Shown here one piece after another: positions 34,551 to 43,761 of a stretch of DNA of 64,000 nucleotides. The notes below the pieces were generated by a model. That model searched no databases. It worked only from the letters and a program-made list of their open reading frames with translations, and was not told the origin of the DNA. The translations under genes were made by a program, and so were the position numbers. How positions within the stretch are numbered: the first letter of the stretch is position 1; the number at the start of each line of letters is the position of its first letter. The stretch comes from Cryptomeria japonica. Its lineage: Eukaryota; Streptophyta; Pinopsida; Cupressales; Cupressaceae. The stretch lies in assembly GCF_030272615.1 (NCBI RefSeq), contig NC_081407.1:268228075-268292074 (forward strand), in the 5' to 3' direction.

Positions 34551-35135
34551 AGTGATCCTAGAGAAAATCATGAGATTGCGGTGAAAAGGATTTTTAGATA
34601 CTTGCAAGGTACATCAGAATATGGTTTATGGTACCCTAAGGATGATAACTTTACTTTATGTGCATATACAGATGGTGATTGGGCTGGAGATGTTGATGAC
34701 CATAAAAGTACTTCCGGTGGAGCTTTCTTTCTTGGAAAGAAGTTAGTTTCCTGGATCAGCAAGAAATAGTCATGTACTTCTTTATCTACTGTTGAAGCTG
34801 AGTATGTTGTTGCTGCTACTAACTGTACATACGTTTTATGGATGAAGCAAATGTTGAAGGATATAAAAGTGGATTGTGATGCACCGATACTTATTCACTG
34901 TGATAACTCTGTTGCTATTGATATATCAAAGAATCCGGTATTTCATTCTAAGACAAAGCACATATCTATCAAGTATAACTTTTTGAAGGAAAAGGTGGAA
35001 GCAAATGAAGTTAGATTGGTTTATGTGAACACTAAAGAGCATATTGCAGATATTTTCACTAAACCTTTGCCCAAGGAATTATTTGAGTACTTGAGAGATA
35101 GATTGGGAGTTTTCACCCCTTCGATAGAGACTTGA
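34551..35135 (+). pseudogene. Co-E RNase H
   Basis: AVKRIFRYLQGTSEYGLWY leads into YTDGDWAGDVDDHKSTSGGA (first catalytic Asp), a TAG at 34767 before SCTSLSTVEAEY (Glu), then IHCDNSVAIDISKNPVFHSK (Asp) and the copia C-terminus HIADIFTKPLPKELF. It ends at TGA 35133. All acidic residues expected of the domain are visible, and the lesion is a single stop. Confidence 0.94.
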
Positions 35136-35522
35136 TTGATGCAGATTGGCATCAGTTTGATATGCATTATCAGAGATACTTTTCATTCCGGCACTGATGT
35201 GGGGATGCTACTGCTCAGGGGGAGTACTCAACTTTGTGATTCAGTAGTTTATGTTTTTGCTTTGATATTTTTGTCCGATTTGCGGCATTGATGTCAAAGG
35301 GGGAGTGATATTGATGAGAAAAAGGAAGCGAAGAAGAAAAAGAAAAAGGGAGAAATTTAGAGCTTTACATAGATATTATTCACAAGGGGAGTTTGGTCTT
35401 TATTTCAGAGTTGTATGCGGGAGATTGTTGGTTATCTTCCATTGGGGGAGACTTGTTTGGCATTTCTTGGTACTTAGATGTTTTTCACATCTAGTGTTGC
35501 CATCAATGCCAAAGGGGGATAT
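35136..35522 (+). other. Co-E 3' untranslated region and polypurine tract
   Basis: Non-coding, with two purine-rich boxes, CAGGGGGAGTACTC at about 35217 and GCCAAAGGGGGATAT directly before the 3' LTR, as is usual in copia elements. The frame 35305-35607 runs into the LTR and is not a gene. Confidence 0.85.
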
Positions 35523-36720
35523 TGTTGGCCATTTGGTGGAATTGATTATGTGTTGCACTGATGTTTTGTCATTGATGCCAACACTAGCTATTTGGATGCT
35601 TTACTGACAACCTTCTGGTCCTGTTAGGTTGAGTGGTTTTTTGGTTGATTTGGATCCGACATGATCCGGTATGATTTGGTTATGGAATTGACTTGTTCAT
35701 GATACTCATGCTCATATTTAGTTAGTTGGTTTTGGTCTGGTGATCGGATGCTATCTTGTTTGCTTAGAAGCTTGGTTTTTGGTTCCGGCGAGGGTTTCAC
35801 TAGCAGAGATTTTGATGAAGATCTTTGATGAATTGCATAAGTGGTGTTGGTGGAGCTTCTGGTGGAGTTTCAAGATGCTATTGGTGATCATGTTCAAGAC
35901 TTGGCAGATGAAGATAATTGCTGTAGCGTGTGGACCTATACTGGGTCCCGGTTGATCTAGGTTATGGACCGACTTTAATGTAACATGTGGATTGGACCTC
36001 TTGATATGTTTTTGGGATGTCTTATGTGTTGGATATTATTTGTTTGGTCTAAGATCGACATGGTTTGTAATTAGTTTATTATCTAGTGGCCGACCTAATT
36101 TTTTATGGTCGAGGGTTTGTATATATAGATGAAAGATCTCATTGTAGATCATCATGGTTATGTTAGAGGTCATGGCCAAGGGATGCAACGTGTGAATAAT
36201 GTAATATCATTCAGGTAGAGGATTTGGTCGATCATTGGAGATCGAATTGGGTTTATGTAAGAGGATTTAGTCCTCTGGTATTGAGCTTAACCAGAACTGT
36301 ACTCAGGCATAGGAGATGTTATCTTTTGCAGTTCAATACTTCTCCAGATTGTAGTATGGATTTCTATGTAGTCAGTGAGACTCATTTTGTGATGAGCAGT
36401 GCGCTCTAGGCTATTGGACTTCTTGCAAGTGCAGGCCCCTCAATTGTAATTCACATACTTACTGCAGAAGTATTATCTGACTATGGGTAGGCTTCCCACC
36501 GTGGTTTTTCCATTTATTGGGTTTTCCACGTACAAATCTTGGTGTCATGTGGATGGTATTTATTTTGTGATTATTGTAATGCTTAATTGGTTTAACTGCT
36601 ATTCCGGTATTAATGTTTTGGGTTTCGGTATTAAAGTTTTAATTGCTAATGGTTTCGATAATATGTGACAACTGATTCACCTCCCCCTCTCATTTGTCTT
36701 CTGATTATTTGAATTGTCTA
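35523..36720 (+). repeat. Co-E 3' LTR
   Basis: Starts TGTTGGCCATTTGG at 35523 and ends GAATTGTCTA at 36720, followed by target duplication ATTTG. TATA-like at about 36120-36128. Slightly longer than the 5' LTR through small indels. Confidence 0.93.
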
Positions 36721-36725
36721 ATTTG

Positions 36726-37361
36726 TGGTTACATTCAAGAAGCAAAGCAATCATCATCAACAAGTTGCAGATCTACAAGGTATACATCTCCATTGTTTAC
36801 ATTCAAGCATTTGCAATTACTTTCTTTCTAGGTTGATTCCTCAACCGGGGTTTGACTGAGGCAAACCCCTATCCACAACCCCCCTTTCTTCTCTTTCTTT
36901 GTGTAGGTTGCAGGTGCGTAGCTGTAATTGCAGGTTTGGGCTTCATTTGCAGAGATGGAAGAACCCTTTTTGTTTCACAGATTTTGTGGCGAACCATGTA
37001 CATTCCCGCCACAGTCCCGACGAATTTTCTCCAAATTTGTAGGGCAGATCCGCGTCAGTTTAATTAGCTTAAATACGAAGTTACAGTGTGATCCGGAACT
37101 AGTAGCACCTCATTTCACTCATTTTCTCTCTCTTTTCCACATAGTCAACAAATTAACTTTCTCATTTACAAAAGAGGGTAAATCACACTTCAACCACTTG
37201 CAATCCACTCAGAATTCACATCCTTGTTTCTCTCGTATTTAGATCTAGCGGATTCAACCCCTCTTTTGAATATAAAGTTCCTCCCAAGTGAAAATCATCC
37301 TAGTGGCTTCCTTTCTCTCTCCCAGGTGGGGAGTCACTAGGATCCAATTTTTCACTTTACG
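36726..37361 (+). repeat. Gy-C 5' LTR, second part
   Basis: Continues TGGTTACATTCAAGAAGC, matching the 3' LTR from 52900. It ends TTTTTCACTTTACG, where the expected terminal CA has become CG. It contains a dyad related to the GGACC block (near 36990-37020). Confidence 0.88.
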
Positions 37362-38017
37362 TTTTGGTGGACCCGACGTCTTACACATTAATTCTGATTT
37401 CTCATTCTTAGATCTGATTAATTGCAATTCGAATTTCAAATTTTCATTTTCAAGTTTAATCTATTTGCAAATTTTAGGGGTTAATTGCATCAAAACCCTA
37501 ATTTTTCATTTTGAGCAAATTAAGCTTGTTAAGTGAAAAATTGTAATTGTTTGTTTTAGATTTGATTTCTATTTCAAAATTGCAATTCAAAACTGTCTCT
37601 TTATTCTGAAAATTCAATGGTTAAATCATAAAACCCTAATTTTTAAGACTCTTTTATTTTTGATCTTTGACTGCAAGTTTGACCAATCTAGACATCTCCA
37701 AATCAATTATTTTTTTGGAATCCACATTAAAATCATAATCTCTATCATCCCTAAAAATTTCAAAAAAAGTTGGTCGGATCGTGTGCGTTCCCACCACGAT
37801 CCTCGACTTTTTTACCAAAATTTTGGGAGATGGAATTGACTGTATTTTCTACTCAAATCTAGAAAATCAACATACTTTATCAATTTTAACACTCTCTAAG
37901 TTCAAACACAAATTCAAAATTCATCAAATTCACATCTTAAAATTAATTTTCATAAAAAGGTCCTAATTTTAGATATGCTTTTCCAACAAATTCAGATTTC
38001 ACTTAAGAGACTTTTAA
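37362..38017 (+). other. Gy-C primer-binding site and leader
   Basis: TGGTGGACCCGACGTC at 37365-37380 follows the LTR by 3 nt and differs slightly from the sites of Gy-B and Gy-D. The AT-rich leader holds one copy of the recurrent block near 37745-37835 (CGGATCGTGTGCGTTC ... CACGATCCTCGAC), changed from the Gy-B version in matching positions on both arms. Confidence 0.75.
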
Positions 38018-38785
38018 ATGGCAATTAATAAATTGGATTTACTTGCTCTTTCACATGTGATTACATTAATTTTTGTATATATTTATCATGTGTCGGATAA
38101 GAGTTTCTTCCATTTCCTGTTGCTTCTCTTTCTTCATAGCACTTGGTCATATTGTGTTGTTAGGATTTCTAAATTATTAGATCTCAAAGCTTTCATGTAT
38201 CATTTATGTTGCATTATGGTGATGTTGTTAACAACATGCATTTCCTATTCTAATCACCTCAAGGCTTTTGTAGATCCTAACCCTTGTACCTCTCCTCGGG
38301 TATCTTGTGTGAAAGAAATGAGATCTAATGCTTTACTCAATGATCTTTCGACAAGAGAGCAAGAATTGGAAAGAAATAAGGATCCATCTTCTTCTTCTAC
38401 ACACACCCTTGAGCAAGGGGGGAAATATGATAGCATAAATATTCTTATATCTTTAGATCCTCCTTATTCTCCTAGGACCTATCTTCAACATCAAAGTCTA
38501 TGTAGAGAGGATGATGTCATGCATTTTATTCATGACCTTTTTCCTTGCATAGAAATCACTAAAAATGAGCTTTTAGATGATGAAGATGTTCTTCCCCAAT
38601 CTTCCAAAAAGGATAAGCTTGATAAAGGCAAAGAGATTCTCATTTCACATGATACTCCTCCTTCATCTACAAATCCTTTTCTACCTCCTTACACATCCGA
38701 TTTAAAAAAAAATCATGATTTTGTTCCTCCATCTAGTCAATTGCAACATTCTTATAGTTGTGGCTTTCATATAATTACAAAATAA
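38018..38785 (+). CDS. Gy-C hydrophobic-N-terminal gag-region protein
   Basis: A 255-codon frame starts at the first good ATG after the leader and ends at TAA 38783. The first 80 residues contain hydrophobic stretches (VITLIFVYIYHV, FLLLLFLHSTW, MVMLLTTCISY) that could be membrane segments, unusual for Gag. From residue 90 on it is polar and acidic, Ser/Pro-rich (LLDDEDVLPQSSKKDKLDKG). I recognise no capsid motif like that of Gy-B. The next frame continues with a G-patch-like motif and zinc knuckles, so this is probably the N-terminal part of a divergent or deleted gag-pro protein. Confidence 0.5.
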   Translation: MAINKLDLLALSHVITLIFVYIYHVSDKSFFHFLLLLFLHSTWSYCVVRISKLLDLKAFMYHLCCIMVMLLTTCISYSNHLKAFVDPNPCTSPRVSCVKEMRSNALLNDLSTREQELERNKDPSSSSTHTLEQGGKYDSINILISLDPPYSPRTYLQHQSLCREDDVMHFIHDLFPCIEITKNELLDDEDVLPQSSKKDKLDKGKEILISHDTPPSSTNPFLPPYTSDLKKNHDFVPPSSQLQHSYSCGFHIITK

Positions 38786-39397
38786 GGTTTTAAAGGATAC
38801 GGAATTTGGAAATTTGAGCATGGAATTCGTGTCCCTATAAACCCTCCTACACAAATTACTACAAGAGGCCTAGGAAGTGGTACCCCTCTTTCTATGGATG
38901 AATTCCTTAGGCTTCAAAACTTTAAAGATTACCTTCAAAAACAACAAAACAAGAGAGCCCGCAAGAATGCTTCTTCTTCAAAGCGTCCTTTTTGTTCATT
39001 TCATCAAACCCATGACCATAATTATGATGATTGCCCTGATTTTCAAAAATCTATTCAAGATGGCATAGAAAGTGGAAAAATTAGAATTGTGGATAATGAA
39101 ACTCCTTCTAACAAACCTTCTTCATGGGAAGATAATATTTACCATCCTGACAGATTAGCTACAAGAATCTATTGGAGATTGAAATATGACAAGAACATTT
39201 CCTTTCCTTCACAAAATAAAAACAAAAATCTTAAGCAAGTGAAAGGTATTGAATATTGCATTTTTCATGATTTATATTCACATTCTATTGGAAAATGTTA
39301 TGCATTTAAGAAATTTGTTCAACTAAAATATGATCTTGCACACATTTGTCTCATAGAGGATCTAGCTGTATTTCTTGGTAAAAACATCGTGCCTTAG
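38786..39397 (+). pseudogene. Gy-C G-patch-like segment and two CHHC knuckles
   Basis: A reading from 38786 contains GYGIWKFEHGIRVPI and TTRGLGSG, similar to the G-patch of Gy-D. The frame 38894-39397 holds two knuckle-like modules: FCSFHQTHDHNYDDC at about residues 33-47 and YCIFHDLYSHSIGKC at about 120-134, both C-x2-H-x4/5-H-x4-C. The same module type ends the Gag of Gy-B, where there is only one. The frame stops at TAG 39395, after which no coding is seen. Binding of element RNA is the likely ancestral role. Confidence 0.65.
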
Positions 39398-40158
39398 CAC
39401 TTCTTTTCCCTTCATGTTGCTCTTCATCCTATGGCATAATTAGCCCATTTCACGAGGGCTCTTTATCATTAGTGGTGGTAGTATTTTACTTTAACATACT
39501 TTGAGGCAGCAACATGAAGTCCATTTTTCTTCTTCTTTCTATACATTTATCCCTATCCTTGTGCATCATTCATTGTTAGATCTCTTTTCTTGCATAGAGC
39601 TATTCTTATGTGAACATATCATTGTTCTAGGTTTTCCTCTATGCTTGGAGAGGGGCGTCTTCAATGAGTATTGCACTTCTTCTCTTTCCTTCATTCTCTT
39701 GGAAATCTTCCCTCTTCTATGGTTTCAATTATTTTCAAGTATGATATGCCCCTTAGCAAGGAATGATCTCTTGAGAGGTATGTCTCCTTTCCTTGAGATG
39801 ATTTGTTCCACTAGGATGACATATCACTTGAAACTAATCACCATCAGAAAATGTGTAATATTTCTCCTTGTTCTCCTCACTTGGGGGGAAAGGATTTTCA
39901 TTCCTTTCCCTTGCATCATTATTTCCTTTAGGGGCTACATTTTTCATATGTGATTATCATTTCTGACAATGGTATGCTTTTATGACTAATCCCCCTTGGG
40001 GAATATATGATGCTTATTCTCTCTTCTTTTTGAAGATTATCACTTCTTGAGATGTGTATTATACATTTACTAATGTATTTTCTTGCACGTGTTCATGTAA
40101 GTTCATTGCACATTTGCCTATGTTTAATCTCTCTCTAGTAGATTGTGTAAGCTCTTCT
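39398..40158 (+). other. Gy-C interior, non-coding
   Basis: CT-rich sequence without a convincing protein. The frame 39501-39953 is hydrophobic and compositionally like its surroundings. It ends with CTTCT, the left target duplication of solo LTR X. Confidence 0.6.
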
Positions 40159-42089
40159 TGTTTCTATGCCCGAATGTCATGAATGTATTAAGCTAATTAG
40201 GAAATAAGAACGAATCATCAATTCTCAATTAATTAACAAACATCAAACATAATCAATGAAAATCAATACAAGAAGAAATGCATTCAAATAGAAACTCCCT
40301 CATTCTGCATCTTTGCTTCCATTATGCTTCTCCAATTTGAGTGGTTGGTGGCTCTCAGGTATTGCACCAATTTCCCACATACAAATACTTTGAAGACTCT
40401 GATTTTGTGATTCTATAATGCTAGATTGAATTGAGAAAATAATGTTGAATTTATAGATTTTCAACACAAAAGGGGTGAGAATTTGAACTCAAAAGTGTTG
40501 ATTGATAGTCAACTAAAATTGATTGATCAGTGAACTCAATAGATTGATCTGTTAACATGATTGATAGGGGAGTCAGCTAAATAGATTGACTAGTGAACTG
40601 AATAGACTAGCTAGTTGACTGGATTGATTGATTAGACGACTGAACTGATTGGAGAGATAAGTGGATTGATTTATTAGTAGACTGAATAGATGGATTAGTC
40701 AGAAAAAGGTAATTGAGAGTGTTTATGGTGAAAAGTGGAAACAACAATATTGAAAGACTAAATAGATTCAACCACAAAACCCTAGCCTAACAACAACAAA
40801 GATCCACCATAACATATGAAGATTACCTAAGACAATGCAAATCAAATGAAATCACAAAGATTATACCATCACATGTCCAATAGGGTTTGGATCTCCATTC
40901 TTCCTATCTCCATTGATCTTGCTTGATATATTTGCTCTCAGATTTTATGTGTGCGCAAGAGCTCATCAAAGAATGGAAATGTGGTTGCAAGTAGGCTTTA
41001 TTGCATATGAAAGTTCAAAAGCGTAGTCGGGGGTTTGATAATGAAAGAAAAATCTCCTTACATAGAAGACACTGTAGGAAATGGAGGGATAAGATTGAGA
41101 GGTGTAACAGATAAATGGTCAGCTATGATTAGAGGGTAGGTAGAGGAAATAATAAAATAATGAGAGGGTAGGTAGTGTAGGAATTAAGAGATGAATGACA
41201 TGTGTCATGGGTAGAAAAGGCTAATGAATTAATTAAAGAAATAAATATTTATTTAATTAATAGAGGAAGTGGGATCAATTAAATAAATAAAAGTATTTAT
41301 TTAATTTAGGGGAAGGATAATTTAAATAAATAAAAGTGTTTATGTAAATGAGGAATAAGGCTAGAAGAGGATAAATGGATTAATTAAATAAATAAAGATT
41401 TATTTAATTAATAGAAGAATTAGGCTAAAATAATTAAATAAATAAAGATATTTATTTAATTAGACATGAAGATTTTAGGTGTCTACAGAGAGTTAAAAAT
41501 GATGATTGATGAGTTAACTGATTAGACAACTGATTTGATCAATTAGTTTTGATTTTAGCATGTGTTGTAGGAATTTGAAATTGAATTTGATTTTCATTTT
41601 CAATTTGGATTTGAATTTGATCATTCGAATGCTAAAATGCACATGAAATTAATTGAAATTCAGATTTGGGGAAATGTGAATTTGGAAGTATGAAATTAGA
41701 TGAAATGATATAAAATTCAAATTTGGGAGAAATGAGATGAAATTAGGTGGAATTAATTGGAATTATATTTTGGGAAATTGGAAGGATAATTAATTAACTT
41801 AAATAGTTTAAATGAAATTATTTAAACTTAGGGATTGAATTAATTAAATAATAAAGATTATTTAACAAAGGAAAATGTCGTAATTAATTAAATAATTGAT
41901 ATTTAATTAATAATTGAGATAGGGTTATTGATTAATTAAATGATGAATTGATATAAATAGAATAATTAGAAGTGTTGAAGGGCGATGATTAGAAGAAATA
42001 GTTAATTTAATTAAATAATTAAAGAAATTACTTAATTAAATAGATGAATAATTAGTGTAGAATTAATGAGACATTTTTAGGTGTCTACA
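40159..42089 (-). mobile_element. Solo LTR X (reverse) in Gy-C, itself carrying solo LTR Y
   Basis: On the minus strand it starts TGTAGACACCTAAAA at 42089 and ends ATAGAAACA at 40159, flanked by a perfect duplication CTTCT (40154-40158 and 42090-42094). Without the nested Y it is about 1158 bp. The end region GAGAGCCACCAACC matches the Gy-A LTR end. A TATA-like TCTATAAATTC on the minus strand lies near 40460. TTTAATTAA palindromes are dense at 41800-42060. Confidence 0.92.
40720..41487 (-). mobile_element. Solo LTR Y (reverse) nested in solo LTR X
   Basis: On the minus strand it starts TGTAGACACCTAAAATC at 41487 and ends ACCATAAACA at 40720. The perfect duplication GAGAG flanks it (40715-40719 and 41488-41492), and the sequence of X resumes across the junction. 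It belongs to the same LTR family as X but is much shorter (768 bp). Repeated ATTTATTTAATTA segments lie at 41225-41460. Confidence 0.92.
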
Positions 42090-42527
42090 CTTCTCATTGT
42101 CTCGTTAGCTTGGGGGGAATTGATCCTTATCTCTCTCTTTCTCTAGGGATCCACTTTGCCCTATTAATTGGATGGTGTGAATTCTATTACTTGATGTCAT
42201 TCCTTGTGCAGAATTGTTGGTTATTGGCTTAAGGATTCTCTCTTATACAAGAAGTGTTAATCCTTGACTACGACCTCTTTTACACTTGGTTATGTACATC
42301 TGTGATAAATCCAACCATCCCTTTGGGGGCTAAACATGAGTCATCTCTCATCAATAATCCCTTTCACCTAGAAATAGGAGGAATGATTGCATTCTTGTTC
42401 TTTCCTTTTCTTGTTCAAGAAGATGTTATATTTGTTTAAGACAACTCCTCTTGGGGGCAGATGTCTTTTGAACAAAGATCTCTTATCCTCCAAGGCTCAC
42501 CTTTACACTTACAATAAGATATCTCTT
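42090..42527 (+). other. Gy-C interior, non-coding
   Basis: Lies between the target duplication of X and the left duplication CTCTT of Gy-D. No protein-like frame. Confidence 0.6.
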
Positions 42528-43761
42528 TGTGTGAGGGAAAAAAGCGAGACTAGGTTATCATGTCCTAATCCTACCTCTTGTCACACATTACGTAATACGA
42601 AAGAGCCTAGAGGTATCACACAATTGGCTACTTCTTTTTGTGAAAGAGAGAGCCACGGGCTACCTATTAGGGTTTCTATTCCTTTGTTGTAATTGAAAGA
42701 TAAGATTATGCAAGTCCAATTCCTAACCTTAAAATGCAAGTATGAACTAATAACAAGATTGTAGAATTGAACTTAAACAATGGAAAGCTGTAAATACCAA
42801 GATAAAACAAGAATGCAAATGCGTACCCGGAGTCAAAATCTGAGTGGAAATGTTTGGGACGGGGGCGCGGGCGCCACTGTCCTGATTCTGCACCTGAAAC
42901 TGCTCCTGAAACCGCTGTTTTGCACTCTGGAAAACTGTCTGAAATGCTGTCTGTCAGGAGGACCAGGGCACCCAGTGCCTCTGTCCCAGGGACCAGGGCG
43001 CCCAGCGCCCCTGTCTTGACAGGACCAGGGCGCCCCATGCCCCTATCCTGGTATTCTACTCTGCAATTTGGTGTGGGGTGCTGTCTCGACTTGCTTTTTT
43101 CGGATCTGCAACTTGCGGCGTCATCTGAGTCTCGAAACCTGCACTTATATCTGAAAAAGGTGTTTGGGCGGCTATATAGGGTTTTGCCTTAGTCAAACCC
43201 CCGCTTCGGTGATTTCCACCTCCACAAATAGCCAAGTTGTATTGTAAAAGTAATGTGTGTGCAGACCTTGTGTGTGTGCAAGATCTAAAATGCAAGTAAG
43301 CAAACTAGAGCAACCTAGAAAGTAAACCCTAATTGCTTTTTAATGATAATGTAAATGCTCTAAATCAAGATGCAAAGTGATCTAAAGCATGGATAAATGA
43401 GATATTGAAGCTTATGCAAAGACATGAAAACAATATGAAATCATACCCAACCCTCAAGGGAGAAGTACAAGCCAATCTTCAGTCGGTAATCTCCTATTAT
43501 TCTCCAATGTCTTCCAAGCCCTAAATGGATGAATGGAATTGATAAATGCTTGATAGAGGGATGTTGAATGTTGTTGAAGTCTTCAAAGATCTGCTCTTTC
43601 GCTGCATATGAGGTTCCTAAAAACAAAATTCCGATCCCTTCAAATGAAGAAAGAGAGCTCTTATGTATGAAACCCTAGGTCTTAATTCCAACTTTTGGCC
43701 GACCTAGAGATTGAATATCCCGCCAATTTCTTGGGGTTAAGCTTTATTTTATGATTGGATC
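42528..43761 (-). repeat. Gy-D 3' LTR, U3 start deleted
   Basis: Matches 49468-50730 of the 5' LTR from TGTGTGAGGG to GATTGGATC. The remaining 392 bp of the 5' LTR (50731-51122), which should lie at the start of U3, have no counterpart. The pol frame runs straight into the LTR. A TATA-like CTATATAG lies at 43172-43179 (minus strand). It has three copies of the GC-rich hairpin unit. Confidence 0.9.
42960..43049 (-). repeat. GC-rich hairpin units, three tandem copies in Gy-D 3' LTR
   Basis: Three units of about 30 bp, each GGACCAGGGCG/CCCAG-like/CGCCCCTGTCC, at about 42960, 42990 and 43021. The 5' LTR has four. Confidence 0.9.

Larger units (their letters stand above)
29807..36720 (+). mobile_element. 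Co-E: complete Ty1/copia element
   Basis: LTRs 29807-30992 and 35523-36720 enclose primer-binding site, gag, protease, integrase, RT and RNase H in the copia order (integrase before RT). The target duplication ATTTG is perfect (29802-29806 and 36721-36725), and the Gy-C LTR resumes right after it, matching the uninterrupted 3' LTR at 52.9 kb. Catalytic residues are largely kept, but about ten stops or frameshifts interrupt the polyprotein. The 3' LTR ends in GTCTA, lacking the final ACA of the 5' LTR. Confidence 0.95.

Noticed and set aside
35305-35607. A 100-codon frame beginning with an Arg/Lys run
   Set aside because: Spans the copia 3' untranslated region and runs into the 3' LTR. The basic start is a purine-rich tract.
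39501-39953. A 150-codon hydrophobic frame in Gy-C
   Set aside because: CT-rich composition gives Leu/Phe/Ile/Ser-rich translations by chance. No start context or domain, and the flanks have the same composition.
42706-43192. Overlapping frames of 79-112 codons, repeated at 49643-50264
   Set aside because: They are within the Gy-D LTRs and arise from the GC-rich hairpin units. The frames are not conserved between the two LTRs.
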